Shown piece after piece: positions 1-7,539 of a stretch of DNA of 58,421 nucleotides (positions within the stretch are counted from its first letter, which is position 1; the number at the start of each line of letters is the position of its first letter). Made by a program: the position numbers and the translations under genes. Source of the DNA: Rhodospirillales bacterium. GTDB lineage: Bacteria > Pseudomonadota > Alphaproteobacteria > Reyranellales > Reyranellaceae. The notes beneath the pieces were generated by a model. That model saw only the letters and a list, made by a program, of their open reading frames with translations. It was not told the DNA's origin and searched no databases. The stretch spans positions 1 to 58,421 of the forward strand of contig JACPOB010000019.1 of NCBI GenBank assembly GCA_016185145.1, read 5' to 3'.

Positions 1-55
1 GGCTCGCTCATGACTCATGAGCGAGCCGGAGGCTCGCGGTCCGGAAGACCATGAT
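1..55. repeat. Partial family-A intergenic palindrome
   Basis: The window opens inside an inverted repeat. The right arm (about 17-48) contains a self-complementary GCGAGC/GCTCGC-type mini-hairpin followed by the conserved flank GCGGTCCGGAAG. The same flank with variable cores recurs at 16230-16300, 25624-25689 and 56931-56997. The left arm mostly lies outside the window. No coding potential is evident. Confidence 0.7.
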
Positions 56-87
56 CTGATAACCCCATGAGATAAGCTCGTGCACAA

Positions 88-116
88 TTCCGGCAGGAAC
101 TGCCATCTTGCCGGAA
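88..116. promoter_or_regulatory. 8-bp inverted repeat in MATE gene leader
   Basis: TTCCGGCA (88-95) and TGCCGGAA (109-116) are perfect 8-bp inverted arms with a 13-base spacer. They lie 26 bases upstream of the MATE start codon. The pair could be a repressor operator or an RNA hairpin. No poly-T run follows, so a terminator is unlikely. Function is inferred only from position. Confidence 0.35.
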
Positions 117-142
117 ATAATGTGTATCTACACGAGTAATCC

Positions 143-1495
143 ATGAGTCCCGCCGAGCGCCGGCAGATGATGCTGGCCGGGCCGATCGTGCCCACCATTC
201 TCGCCCTCGCCATGCCGAACGTGCTGAACGTGGCCATGCAGAGCCTGGTCAGCATTTCCGACGGCTGGTTCGTGGGCCAGCTCGGCATCGTCGACCTGGC
301 CGCCCTGGCGCTGGTGTTCCCGACCCAGATGACGCTCGGCATGATGTCGGCCGGCGCCATGGGCGGCGGCATCTCCTCCTCGGTGGCGCGCGCCCTGGGC
401 GCCGGCAACCGCGCCGCCGCCGAAGCGGCGGCCGTCCATGCGCTGGCCATCGCGCTCGGCATGTCGGTGCTGTTCGCCGTCGTGTTCGTGGGCTTCGGCC
501 GCACGATCTACGGTGCGCTGGGCGGCAGCGGCGCCGCGCTCGATCGCGCCGAGGCCTTCGCGACCGTCCTGTTCCTGGGTTGCGCCGCCCACTGGGTCGC
601 CAACTCCATGGCCTCGGTGCTGCGCGGCACCGGCGACATGAAGACGCCGGGCTATGCCCTGGTCGCCGCCGCGGCGCTGCAGATCCCGCTCACCGGCGCG
701 CTCACCTTGGGCTGGTTCGGCCTGCCCGCGCTCGGCATCCGCGGCCCCGCCCTGGCGGCCGTGATCTCCTTCGCCCTCGCCGCCGTCTGGATGCTGAGCA
801 GGCTTTTGGGGCCGAAGGCCGCGCTGCGCCTGCATTGGCCGCAAGGCGGCTTCACGTGGGCCGCCTTCCGCGACATCCTGAAGGTCGGCCTGATCGCCTG
901 CCTGGTCGTCATCCTGACCAACGGCACCGTGCTGGTGGTCACCGGCCTGATCGGCCGCGAAGGCGACGGCGCCATCGCCGGCTACGGCATCGGCAGCCGC
1001 CTGGAATACATGTTGATCCCCATCAGCTTCGGCATCGGCGCCACGCTGACCGCCCTGGTCGGCACCAACATCGGCGCCCGGCAATATGCCCGCGCCCAGC
1101 GGCTCGCCTGGACGGGTGCGGCGATGGCGGGCGGCATCGCGGCCGTCATCGGCATCGTCGTGGCGGTCTGGCCCGACCTCTGGCTCGGCCTGTTCACCGC
1201 CGATCCTAGGGCGCTGGCCTCGGGCCGCCACTATCTCAACATCGTCGGCCCGGCCTACGGCTTCTTCGGCGTCGCCATGGCGCTCTACTTCGCCTCGCAG
1301 GGCACCGGCGAGATGTACTGGCCGGTGGCGGCCAACCTCACCCGCATCACCATCGCCGGCGGCGGCAGCCTGCTGGCCCTCGACCAGTTCGGCTGGGGCG
1401 TCTCGGGCCTCTACGCCTGCGTCGCGGTCGGCATCATCGCCTTCTCGGCCCTGCTCGCCTTCTCGACGACCCGGCGGGCCTGGACGGGAGCCTGA
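143..1495 (+). CDS. MATE family efflux transporter
   Basis: This 450-residue integral membrane protein belongs to the MATE (multidrug and toxic compound extrusion) family, which exports cationic drugs or metabolites in exchange for Na+ or H+. Hydrophobic segments run the whole length, as expected for twelve helices in two six-helix halves. Family features include the early segment with MPNVLNVAMQSLVSISDGWF and the repeated small-residue-rich helix ends. The length is typical. cobF follows after 20 bases on the same strand, so the two may be co-transcribed. An inverted repeat at 88-116 may regulate it. The substrate cannot be told from sequence. Confidence 0.9.
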   Translation: MSPAERRQMMLAGPIVPTILALAMPNVLNVAMQSLVSISDGWFVGQLGIVDLAALALVFPTQMTLGMMSAGAMGGGISSSVARALGAGNRAAAEAAAVHALAIALGMSVLFAVVFVGFGRTIYGALGGSGAALDRAEAFATVLFLGCAAHWVANSMASVLRGTGDMKTPGYALVAAAALQIPLTGALTLGWFGLPALGIRGPALAAVISFALAAVWMLSRLLGPKAALRLHWPQGGFTWAAFRDILKVGLIACLVVILTNGTVLVVTGLIGREGDGAIAGYGIGSRLEYMLIPISFGIGATLTALVGTNIGARQYARAQRLAWTGAAMAGGIAAVIGIVVAVWPDLWLGLFTADPRALASGRHYLNIVGPAYGFFGVAMALYFASQGTGEMYWPVAANLTRITIAGGGSLLALDQFGWGVSGLYACVAVGIIAFSALLAFSTTRRAWTGA

Positions 1496-1515
1496 ATCGG
1501 GGCGACAAGGCCCGC

Positions 1516-2283
1516 ATGAAGAAGGTCCTCGTCATCGGCATCGGCGTCGGCGATCCCGACCAGCTCACGGTGCAGGCCGTGCAGGCGCTGAACCGCGTCG
1601 ACGTGTTCTTCGTCATGGACAAGGGCGTCACCAAGGGCAAGCTGCGCGCCGTGCGCGAGGAGATCCTGCGCCGCCACGTGAAGGACCGACGCTACCGTAT
1701 CGTCGAGGCGGCAAGCCCGCCGCGCGACCCGTCGCCCGCCGACTACCGCGCCTCAGTCGATGACTTGAACCAGGCCAAACAGGTCGTATTCGCGAAGCTG
1801 ATCGCCCAAGTAGAGGATGGCGAGACCGGGGCCTTCCTCGTGTGGGGCGATCCCATGCTCTACGACAGCACCATACGCAATCTCGACGCGCTGAAGGAAA
1901 GCGGCCTCATCTTCGACTACGAGGTGATCCCCGGCATCACCGCGATCCAGGCGCTGGCTGCGGCACACAAGATCCCGCTCAACCGAATCGCCGAAGCCGT
2001 GACCATCACGACGGGGCGCAAGCTCGCCAACGGGTTCCCGCCGGGCGTCGGCAGCGTCGTCGTCCTGCTCGACGGCGAGGACACCTATCGCCGCTTCGCC
2101 GACTCCAAGGTCCATGGGGACGTCGAGATCTACTGGGGCGCCTATCTCGGCACGCCGGACCAGATGCTGATCGCCGGCAAGGTCAAGGACGTGGCCGAGG
2201 AAATCCATCGTCGCCGCAGCGATGCGCGCCGCGCCAACGGATGGATCATGGATACCTATCTGCTGCGCCGGGCAGCGACGTAA
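1516..2283 (+). CDS. cobF: Precorrin-6A synthase (deacetylating), CobF
   Basis: CobF methylates C-1 of precorrin-5 with S-adenosylmethionine and releases acetate, giving precorrin-6A in the aerobic (oxygen-dependent) cobalamin pathway. The 255-residue protein opens with the SAM-methyltransferase glycine motif GIGVGDPDQLT (residues 8-18) and carries the family segment with WGDPMLYDST and the VIPGITAIQALAAAHKIPLN block in mid-protein. No other cob gene is near, so cobF is isolated from the rest of the pathway. Its only same-strand neighbour is the MATE gene. The length matches the family. Confidence 0.93.
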   Translation: MKKVLVIGIGVGDPDQLTVQAVQALNRVDVFFVMDKGVTKGKLRAVREEILRRHVKDRRYRIVEAASPPRDPSPADYRASVDDLNQAKQVVFAKLIAQVEDGETGAFLVWGDPMLYDSTIRNLDALKESGLIFDYEVIPGITAIQALAAAHKIPLNRIAEAVTITTGRKLANGFPPGVGSVVVLLDGEDTYRRFADSKVHGDVEIYWGAYLGTPDQMLIAGKVKDVAEEIHRRRSDARRANGWIMDTYLLRRAAT

Positions 2284-2334
2284 CTGAATCACTTCTTCCC
2301 TAGCTTCGCTGCCAGGCCCGTGCACACGTCGTTC

Positions 2335-2447
2335 ATGCTCCTCTCCCCCGATAGGGCCCGATAGGGGGAGAGGTTGGGTGAGGGCGTTCACGCGCCTTCG
2401 ATGCCCCCTCTCCTAGCCTCTCCCCCTAGCGGGGGAGAGGAACATGA
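2335..2447. repeat. Family-B C-rich/G-rich palindromes (two tandem copies)
   Basis: Two inverted repeats of the CTCTCCCCC...GGGGGAGAG type lie side by side (about 2335-2384 and 2403-2447), the first followed by TTGGGTGAGGG. The same family occurs at 10552-10653. Located between the convergent ends of cobF and the GYD gene, it may also act as a bidirectional terminator. Confidence 0.75.
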
Positions 2448-2464
2448 GAGGTCGTCGAGGCCTG

Positions 2465-2758
2465 CTACGCCATCTTGCCAACGACCGTCTTCATGTCCGC
2501 CGCCGTGAACAGCCGCAACGTCTGGGTGCGGATGTTGCCCAGGGCGCCGACGCTCAGGGCCAGCGACGTCACGGCGAGGTCGTCGGGCGCCTCGAGAATG
2601 CTGACGATGTCGTACTGGCCCTGCGCCCAGTAGACGTCCTTGACCGTCACGCCGCACTTCTTGGCCATCTCCTTGAAGGCATCGGCCCGCTTGGGCGAGT
2701 CCTTGGCATTGCGGACTCCTTGTTCGGTGAAACTTCCCAGCACGCAATAGGTCGCCAT
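2465..2758 (-). CDS. GYD domain-containing protein
   Basis: A 97-residue soluble protein beginning MATYCVLGSFTEQG and carrying a GYD-type ferredoxin-like fold (DVYWAQGQYDIVSILEAPDD, residues 41-60). The biochemical function of these small alpha/beta proteins is not established. The start at 2758 is preceded by GGGAGG six bases upstream. An in-frame ATG two codons earlier overlaps that site, and a longer open frame to 2914 has no homology-like N-terminus. The gene stands alone between a repeat cluster and a lipoprotein gene on the same strand. Confidence 0.8.
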   Translation of the reverse strand: MATYCVLGSFTEQGVRNAKDSPKRADAFKEMAKKCGVTVKDVYWAQGQYDIVSILEAPDDLAVTSLALSVGALGNIRTQTLRLFTAADMKTVVGKMA

Positions 2759-2870
2759 CGTCATCCTCCCTGGATCGATTGGGAACGGACTCACATACGG
2801 CACGCGCTTGCGACTCCCTCGGGCGGTCGCTCCGGCATTATCCGCCGATCGCTCATTGGGCGATAGACCT

Positions 2871-3311
2871 CTATTGGCCCTTGTCGGCGGTTTTCGCTTC
2901 CCGATCGGTTCCATGGGCGCGCAGGCAGCCGCGCACGATCGGCGCGCAGACGCCTTCCCGGCCGACGACGTCGTCGTTGTCGCCGGTGTAGTTCAGCTCG
3001 GCGACCTTGCCGTCGACCACCCGGACGATCGCGTGACAGTAGGAGCCGCTCTTTCCGATCTTGAATCCTCCCCCGACCACCGGAACGCTGACCTCCACAC
3101 CGCCGGTGTTCTCGTTCTTGAGCTCGTAGGACAGGAGCTCGGTGCGTTCGTCGAGGCGCTTGGTGCGGGTCGGAATGCCGGCGCAGGCCTGGAACGTATC
3201 GGCGTTCATGCCGAGGACGGCGCGGCGGCCGTCCGTGGCGACACCATAGCCGGAGGCGCAGGCGCCAACCAGGAACGCGGCGAACAACAAGACCAGCACG
3301 CTACGCGTCAT
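2871..3311 (-). CDS. Hypothetical lipoprotein
   Basis: A 146-residue protein with a lipoprotein signal: hydrophobic residues 4-16, then lipobox LVGAC with the lipidated cysteine at about residue 18. The mature part is small, polar and not recognised. It contains four more cysteines (in QACAG, SYCHA, GVCAP and GCLRA contexts) that could form disulphides in the periplasm. It probably sits in the inner leaflet of the outer membrane or in the inner membrane. It follows the EamA gene on the same strand after 85 bases. Function unknown. Confidence 0.75.
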   Translation of the reverse strand: MTRSVLVLLFAAFLVGACASGYGVATDGRRAVLGMNADTFQACAGIPTRTKRLDERTELLSYELKNENTGGVEVSVPVVGGGFKIGKSGSYCHAIVRVVDGKVAELNYTGDNDDVVGREGVCAPIVRGCLRAHGTDREAKTADKGQ

Positions 3312-3396
3312 GACAACTCCATCAGCGCTCGAAGATGCATGGGAGTTCGAAAATAAGAAATGCGTTCGGCCGGTCGAGAGGATGGCCTGTGATCAA

Positions 3397-4233
3397 TCAT
3401 CCCAGGCGCAGCAGCGGTATTGCCGAGGCCGCCAGCAGCACGGCGAGGATGCGCGTGCGCGTAAAAGGTTCCTTCAACCAGACGACGGCGATCAGGATGG
3501 CGAAGACCGCGCTGGTGTCGCGCAGCGCCGCCGCCGGTGCGATCGGGGCATGGCCCCACACCCAGAGGATCAGCAGATAAGACGCGACCGAGGCGACGGC
3601 GGCCGGTACTGCGACGGACCACTGGCCGCCGAGCTGCCGCCACGGCGCGCCGTTGCGGCGCTGGCGCCAGCACATGGCCGCGGCATTGGTGACGGAGACG
3701 ACGAAGCCATAGCCCCACGGCGAGCCCGATGCGCGCACGCCCTGCGCGTCGCACAGGATGTAGCCCGCGGCGCCGACGCCGGCGGCGCCGATCCACGCCA
3801 ATGCCCGCAGGGGAACGCCGCGGTCGCGCAGGGTGTCCCAGGCGAGCACGGCGAGCGACAGGGCGATGATGGCGATGCCGCCCAGCGCGGCGGGACCCGG
3901 CCAACCTCCGGCAACCACGGCCACCAGCGGCACGACCAGCACGACCGCGATGGCCCGCACGACCGGATAGACGAGGCCGAAGCCGCCCAGCTCGTATCCC
4001 CGCAGCAACGCGGTTACGGTGACGACGTTCAACAAGGTCGATGCCGCGATCCATGGCCATGCCGCGAGCGGCGGCAGGCCGGACCACAGGAGACCCGGCA
4101 GCACGAGCACCGCACTCAGCAGCATCTGCGCGGTCATGGCACGCGGCGGATCGCGGCTCGCCTTCACCGCGGCATTCCAGCCGGCATGCAGGAGCGCGCT
4201 TGTAAGCGCGGCAGCAACGTCGAGGGCGTCCAT
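3397..4233 (-). CDS. EamA/DMT family transporter
   Basis: A 278-residue polytopic membrane protein of the drug/metabolite transporter superfamily, with about ten hydrophobic helices in two EamA repeats. The C-terminal repeat shows the usual AVVWLKEPFTRTRILAVLLA element, where the WLKEP turn precedes the last helix. Such proteins commonly export amino acids or other metabolites. It starts 9 bases downstream of the XRE-cupin regulator gene on the same strand, so the pair is probably one transcription unit, with the regulator controlling the exporter. The substrate is not predictable. Confidence 0.85.
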   Translation of the reverse strand: MDALDVAAALTSALLHAGWNAAVKASRDPPRAMTAQMLLSAVLVLPGLLWSGLPPLAAWPWIAASTLLNVVTVTALLRGYELGGFGLVYPVVRAIAVVLVVPLVAVVAGGWPGPAALGGIAIIALSLAVLAWDTLRDRGVPLRALAWIGAAGVGAAGYILCDAQGVRASGSPWGYGFVVSVTNAAAMCWRQRRNGAPWRQLGGQWSVAVPAAVASVASYLLILWVWGHAPIAPAAALRDTSAVFAILIAVVWLKEPFTRTRILAVLLAASAIPLLRLG

Positions 4234-4242
4234 CAGCCGTCC

Positions 4243-4809
4243 TCAGCCATGGAGCCGATGGTCGATGATCACGGCATAGCGGACGGGCCTGCCTGTCCGG
4301 TTGCGGAAGGTGATCTTCCGGTCGACCACCATGGCGAGGCAGTCGCCGGCGCCGAGTTCGTGGCGCGTCTCGTCCAGCGTCACTTCGAGCGTTCCCTGCA
4401 GCACCCAGATCTGCTGATGCATCACGCCGGGCCGCGGGCCGGTCTCGTAGGCCACGCGCGCGCCGGCGGGAAAGACGACCTCGACGATCCGTATCGGCGA
4501 TGGAAAGCCGGGCGGCGAAACATTGCGCCGGACGTAGCCCGAGGCGGGATCGCGCCATTCGACCTGGTCCTTGCGGCGCGACACCGGCTCGGCCGGCCTC
4601 GCAGGCGCATCGAACAGCGACGCCAGCGGCACGCCGAGCCCGGTCGCGAGCTTCTCGAGCACGACGGCCGTGGCGCTGCTCTGGCCGCGCTCGATCAGAG
4701 AGATCATCGAACGGCTGACGCCCGCGCTTTCGGCCAGCGCTTCCAGCGACAGCCCGCGCTCGGCACGGATCTGGCGCACGCGCGCGGCGATGCGGTCGTT
4801 GATGTCCAT
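4243..4809 (-). CDS. XRE family transcriptional regulator with cupin sensor domain
   Basis: A 188-residue regulator. Residues about 8-62 form a Cro/CI-type helix-turn-helix (RGLSLEALAESAGVSRSMIS contains the recognition region). Residues about 110-185 form a small cupin barrel (GVMHQQIWVLQGTLEVTLDE) likely to bind a ligand. This HTH_XRE-cupin_2 architecture is common for local regulators of amino-acid or drug exporters. The adjacent downstream EamA gene is the obvious target. A perfect inverted repeat begins one base upstream of the start codon, suggesting autoregulation. Confidence 0.88.
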   Translation of the reverse strand: MDINDRIAARVRQIRAERGLSLEALAESAGVSRSMISLIERGQSSATAVVLEKLATGLGVPLASLFDAPARPAEPVSRRKDQVEWRDPASGYVRRNVSPPGFPSPIRIVEVVFPAGARVAYETGPRPGVMHQQIWVLQGTLEVTLDETRHELGAGDCLAMVVDRKITFRNRTGRPVRYAVIIDHRLHG

Positions 4810-4810
4810 G

Positions 4811-4832
4811 ATATTGGATCATTGTCCAATAT
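4811..4832. promoter_or_regulatory. Probable operator of the XRE-cupin regulator
   Basis: ATATTGGA (4811-4818) and TCCAATAT (4825-4832) are perfect 8-bp arms around a 6-base spacer, directly abutting the start codon of the XRE gene on the minus strand. A TTATAT-like -10 element overlaps the distal arm. Binding there would block transcription or ribosome loading. The assignment to this regulator is inference from position. Confidence 0.55.
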
Positions 4833-4878
4833 AATGGATAGATCAAGCCATCTAGGCGAGATGGACTTTGGCTCGACT

Positions 4879-5002
4879 CGTCGTCCCGACCGGAGCCGAG
4901 CGAAGCGAGGCGTAGCGGAGGGACCTTCTCTCCACGATAAGCGACTTGTCGCGGAGAGAAGGTCCCTCCGCTACGCGCTTCGCGCTCCGGTCGGGACGAC
5001 AG
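4879..5002. repeat. Family-F long palindrome
   Basis: Arms running from CGTCGTCCCGACCGG (4879 onward) and ending CCGGTCGGGACGACAG near 5002 pair over most of their length, around inner GAGCGAAGCGAGG/AGCGGAGGGACC and CTTCTCTCC/GGAGAGAAG segments. The loop is near 4935-4950. It lies downstream of glycogen phosphorylase and upstream of the divergent XRE gene, and may terminate the phosphorylase transcript. Only one copy is in the window. Confidence 0.65.
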
Positions 5003-5007
5003 AATTG

Positions 5008-7539
5008 CTACGGCACCGGGCACGGCTTCGCGTGCCAGATCTCGTTGGCGTATTCGGCGATGGTGCGGTCGCTGGAGAACGGCCCGGAGCTTGCGATGTT
5101 CAGGACGGCCTTTCGCGCCCAGGCCTGCGGGTCGGCATACAGTTCCAGCAGCCGCCGGTCGGCCTCCAGGTAGGAGGTGAGATCGGCCAGGTGCATGTAG
5201 TGATCGCGCGTCAGCAGCGGCTCGCGCAACGGCTCGAAGATGCCCGGCTCCCCGGCATTGAAGTGACCGGAGAAGATCGAAGCGAGCGCCTTGCGGGTTT
5301 CCGGCTCGTTGTCGTAGTGCCACTGCGGGCTGTACCAGCCGCGGTTGCTTGCCACCTGCTCCGCGCTGAGCCCGAACAGGAAGAAGTTCTCCTCTCCCGC
5401 CGCCTCGGCCATCTCGATGGTGGCGCCATCGCGCGTACCGATGGTCAGGGCTCCGTTCATCATGAACTTCATGTTGCTGGTTCCGCTCGCCTCATAGCCG
5501 GCAGTCGAGATCTGATTGGAGACGTCGGTCGCCGGTATCAGCCGCTCGGCCAGCGACACGCAATACTCGGGCAGGAAAACCACCTTCAGCCGGCCCCGCG
5601 TCGCCGGGTCGGCGTTGATCGTCTCGGCCAGACTGTTGAGAAACTTGATGATCAGCTTTGCCAGGCGATAGGCGGGCGCGGCCTTGCCCGAGAAGAAGAA
5701 CGTGCGCGGCGCCATGGCGAGATGCGGGTTCTCGCGCAAGCGGTTGTACAGGGCGACGACGCGCAGCCCGTTCAGCAATTGACGCTTGTACTCGTGGATG
5801 CGCTTGACCTGGCTGTCGAAGATGTCGTTCGGATCGACGACGAGACCGGCCGTCGATTTCAGCCAGCTCGCGAAACGCGACTTGGACTGGCGCTTGGCCT
5901 GGCGGACGGCGTCGCGAAAGCCGGTATCGTCGGCAAAGGGCTTCAGCATCGCCAGCTCGGCAAGGTCGGTGATCCAGCCATCGCCGATCGCCTCGGTGAT
6001 GTGGCCGGCGAGGGTTGGATTGGCCGCCAGCAGCCAGCGTCGCGGCGTGATGCCGTTCGTCTTGTTGTTGAAGCGCTCGGGGAACAGGTCGGCCAGGTCC
6101 TTCAGCGTGGACGACCGCAGCAATCCCGAATGGATGGCCGCGACACCGTTCGTGCTGTGCGAGCCGACGACGGCAAGGTTGGCCATGCGAATTCTGCGCT
6201 CGCCGCCCTCCTCGACGAGGCTCACCCGCCCAACCCGGTCTTCCTCGCCCGGGAAGCGCGCCCGGACTTCGTCCACGAGGCGCTGGTTGATGGCCAGGAT
6301 GATCTCGAGATGGCGCGGCAGCATCAGCTCGAACCACCTCAGCGGCCATTTCTCCAAGGCCTCGGGCAGCAGGGTGTGGTTGGTATAGGCCAGCGTCCGC
6401 CTGGTGATGTCCCAGGCCTGATCCCATCCGAGGCCGGCCTCGTCGAGCAGGATGCGCATCAGCTCGGGAACGGCCAGGCTGGGATGGGTATCGTTGAGCT
6501 GGATGGCGGCCTTGCCCGGCAATGCATTCCAATCGGCATTGTGTCGACGGAAGCGCCGCACGAGATCCGCCAGCGAGCAGGCGACCAGGAAATACTCCTG
6601 CACGAAGCGCAGGCCTCGTCCCAGGGTCGTCGAATCGTCGGGATAGAGGACCCGGGTGATCGAATCGGCCGCGAGTTGCTTGGCCAGGGCGGTCACGAAC
6701 GCACCGGTGCTGAAGGCCTGCAGGTCGAACACATCGGGCGTGCCGGCCGCCCATAGCCGAAGCGTATTGATGGTCCGGCCGCCGTAACCCACGATCGGGC
6801 GGTCGTACGGAACGCCGAGCACGGTGGACGGCTTGCCGAACTGCGCGCGCAGCGTTCCCCTGTGCACCTCGAACGAGCAGTCGAGCTCGAACTCGACCGT
6901 TTCCTGAAGCCGCGCAACCTCCCAGGGGTCGGGATATCTCAGCCAGTTGTCCGGGTGCTCGCGCTGCCAGCCGTTCTCGATGCTCTGGCGGAAGATGCCA
7001 TACTCGTATCGCAACCCGTAGCCCATCGCCGGGAGCTGCATCGTCGCCATCGAATCGAGAAAGCACGCGGCGAGGCGGCCCAGGCCGCCATTGCCGAGAC
7101 CGGCGTCGGGCTCCTCCTCGACGATGGCCGTCCAGTCGAGGTCGTTGCCGTCGACGATGCGCCGGATGACCGGGTCGAGACGCAGGTTGAGGATGTTGTT
7201 GGCCAGCGACCGGCCGATCAGGAACTCGAGCGAACGATAGTAGATCCGCTTGGGGTTCTCGCGATCGTAGGTCTGCTGCGTGCGGCGCCAACGCTGCGAG
7301 AGGATATCCCGCACCGACCGTGCGAGCGCGTCGTATTGCTGGCGCAGGCCGACCTCGGCGCCGTCGGCCACGTTGTCGAACATCAGATGCCGCTCGAACA
7401 GCGCTTCGCTCTCGCCGTTGAACTGGATTCGCCCACTGTATTGATCGAGGAGCCTGGCGGACTCCGGCGCGTTCCGCCATTCGGCGACAGCCGTCTTCTT
7501 CCGTATCATGCCTTCAGCCTTGCTCCGCCATTCAGACAT
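5008..7539 (-). CDS. glgP: Glycogen/starch/alpha-glucan phosphorylase
   Basis: This enzyme removes glucose units from glycogen by phosphorolysis, giving glucose-1-phosphate, using pyridoxal phosphate. From the chosen start ([10 protein letters not shown]) it has 843 residues, the usual family length. The C-terminal half contains the signature [17 protein letters not shown], whose Lys binds PLP, and an N-terminal [20 protein letters not shown] block. The start overlaps the phosphoketolase stop by 8 bases (ATGTCTGA). An alternative ATG lies at 7509, and the frame is open to 7695 without support. The overlap shows translational coupling to phosphoketolase, so stored glycogen probably feeds phosphate-based sugar cleavage. 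Confidence 0.95.
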   Translation of the reverse strand: MSEWRSKAEGMIRKKTAVAEWRNAPESARLLDQYSGRIQFNGESEALFERHLMFDNVADGAEVGLRQQYDALARSVRDILSQRWRRTQQTYDRENPKRIYYRSLEFLIGRSLANNILNLRLDPVIRRIVDGNDLDWTAIVEEEPDAGLGNGGLGRLAACFLDSMATMQLPAMGYGLRYEYGIFRQSIENGWQREHPDNWLRYPDPWEVARLQETVEFELDCSFEVHRGTLRAQFGKPSTVLGVPYDRPIVGYGGRTINTLRLWAAGTPDVFDLQAFSTGAFVTALAKQLAADSITRVLYPDDSTTLGRGLRFVQEYFLVACSLADLVRRFRRHNADWNALPGKAAIQLNDTHPSLAVPELMRILLDEAGLGWDQAWDITRRTLAYTNHTLLPEALEKWPLRWFELMLPRHLEIILAINQRLVDEVRARFPGEEDRVGRVSLVEEGGERRIRMANLAVVGSHSTNGVAAIHSGLLRSSTLKDLADLFPERFNNKTNGITPRRWLLAANPTLAGHITEAIGDGWITDLAELAMLKPFADDTGFRDAVRQAKRQSKSRFASWLKSTAGLVVDPNDIFDSQVKRIHEYKRQLLNGLRVVALYNRLRENPHLAMAPRTFFFSGKAAPAYRLAKLIIKFLNSLAETINADPATRGRLKVVFLPEYCVSLAERLIPATDVSNQISTAGYEASGTSNMKFMMNGALTIGTRDGATIEMAEAAGEENFFLFGLSAEQVASNRGWYSPQWHYDNEPETRKALASIFSGHFNAGEPGIFEPLREPLLTRDHYMHLADLTSYLEADRRLLELYADPQAWARKAVLNIASSGPFSSDRTIAEYANEIWHAKPCPVP

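Noticed and set aside
128..1231. Open frame of 367 codons on the minus strand
   Set aside because: Antisense to the MATE gene; its His/Asp/Gly-rich low-complexity text is typical of a shadow frame.
3310..6756. Open frame of 1148 codons on the plus strand
   Set aside because: It runs antisense across the EamA, XRE and glycogen phosphorylase genes, is rich in Arg, Gly, Asp and His as expected for a shadow frame in GC-rich DNA, and shows no domain.
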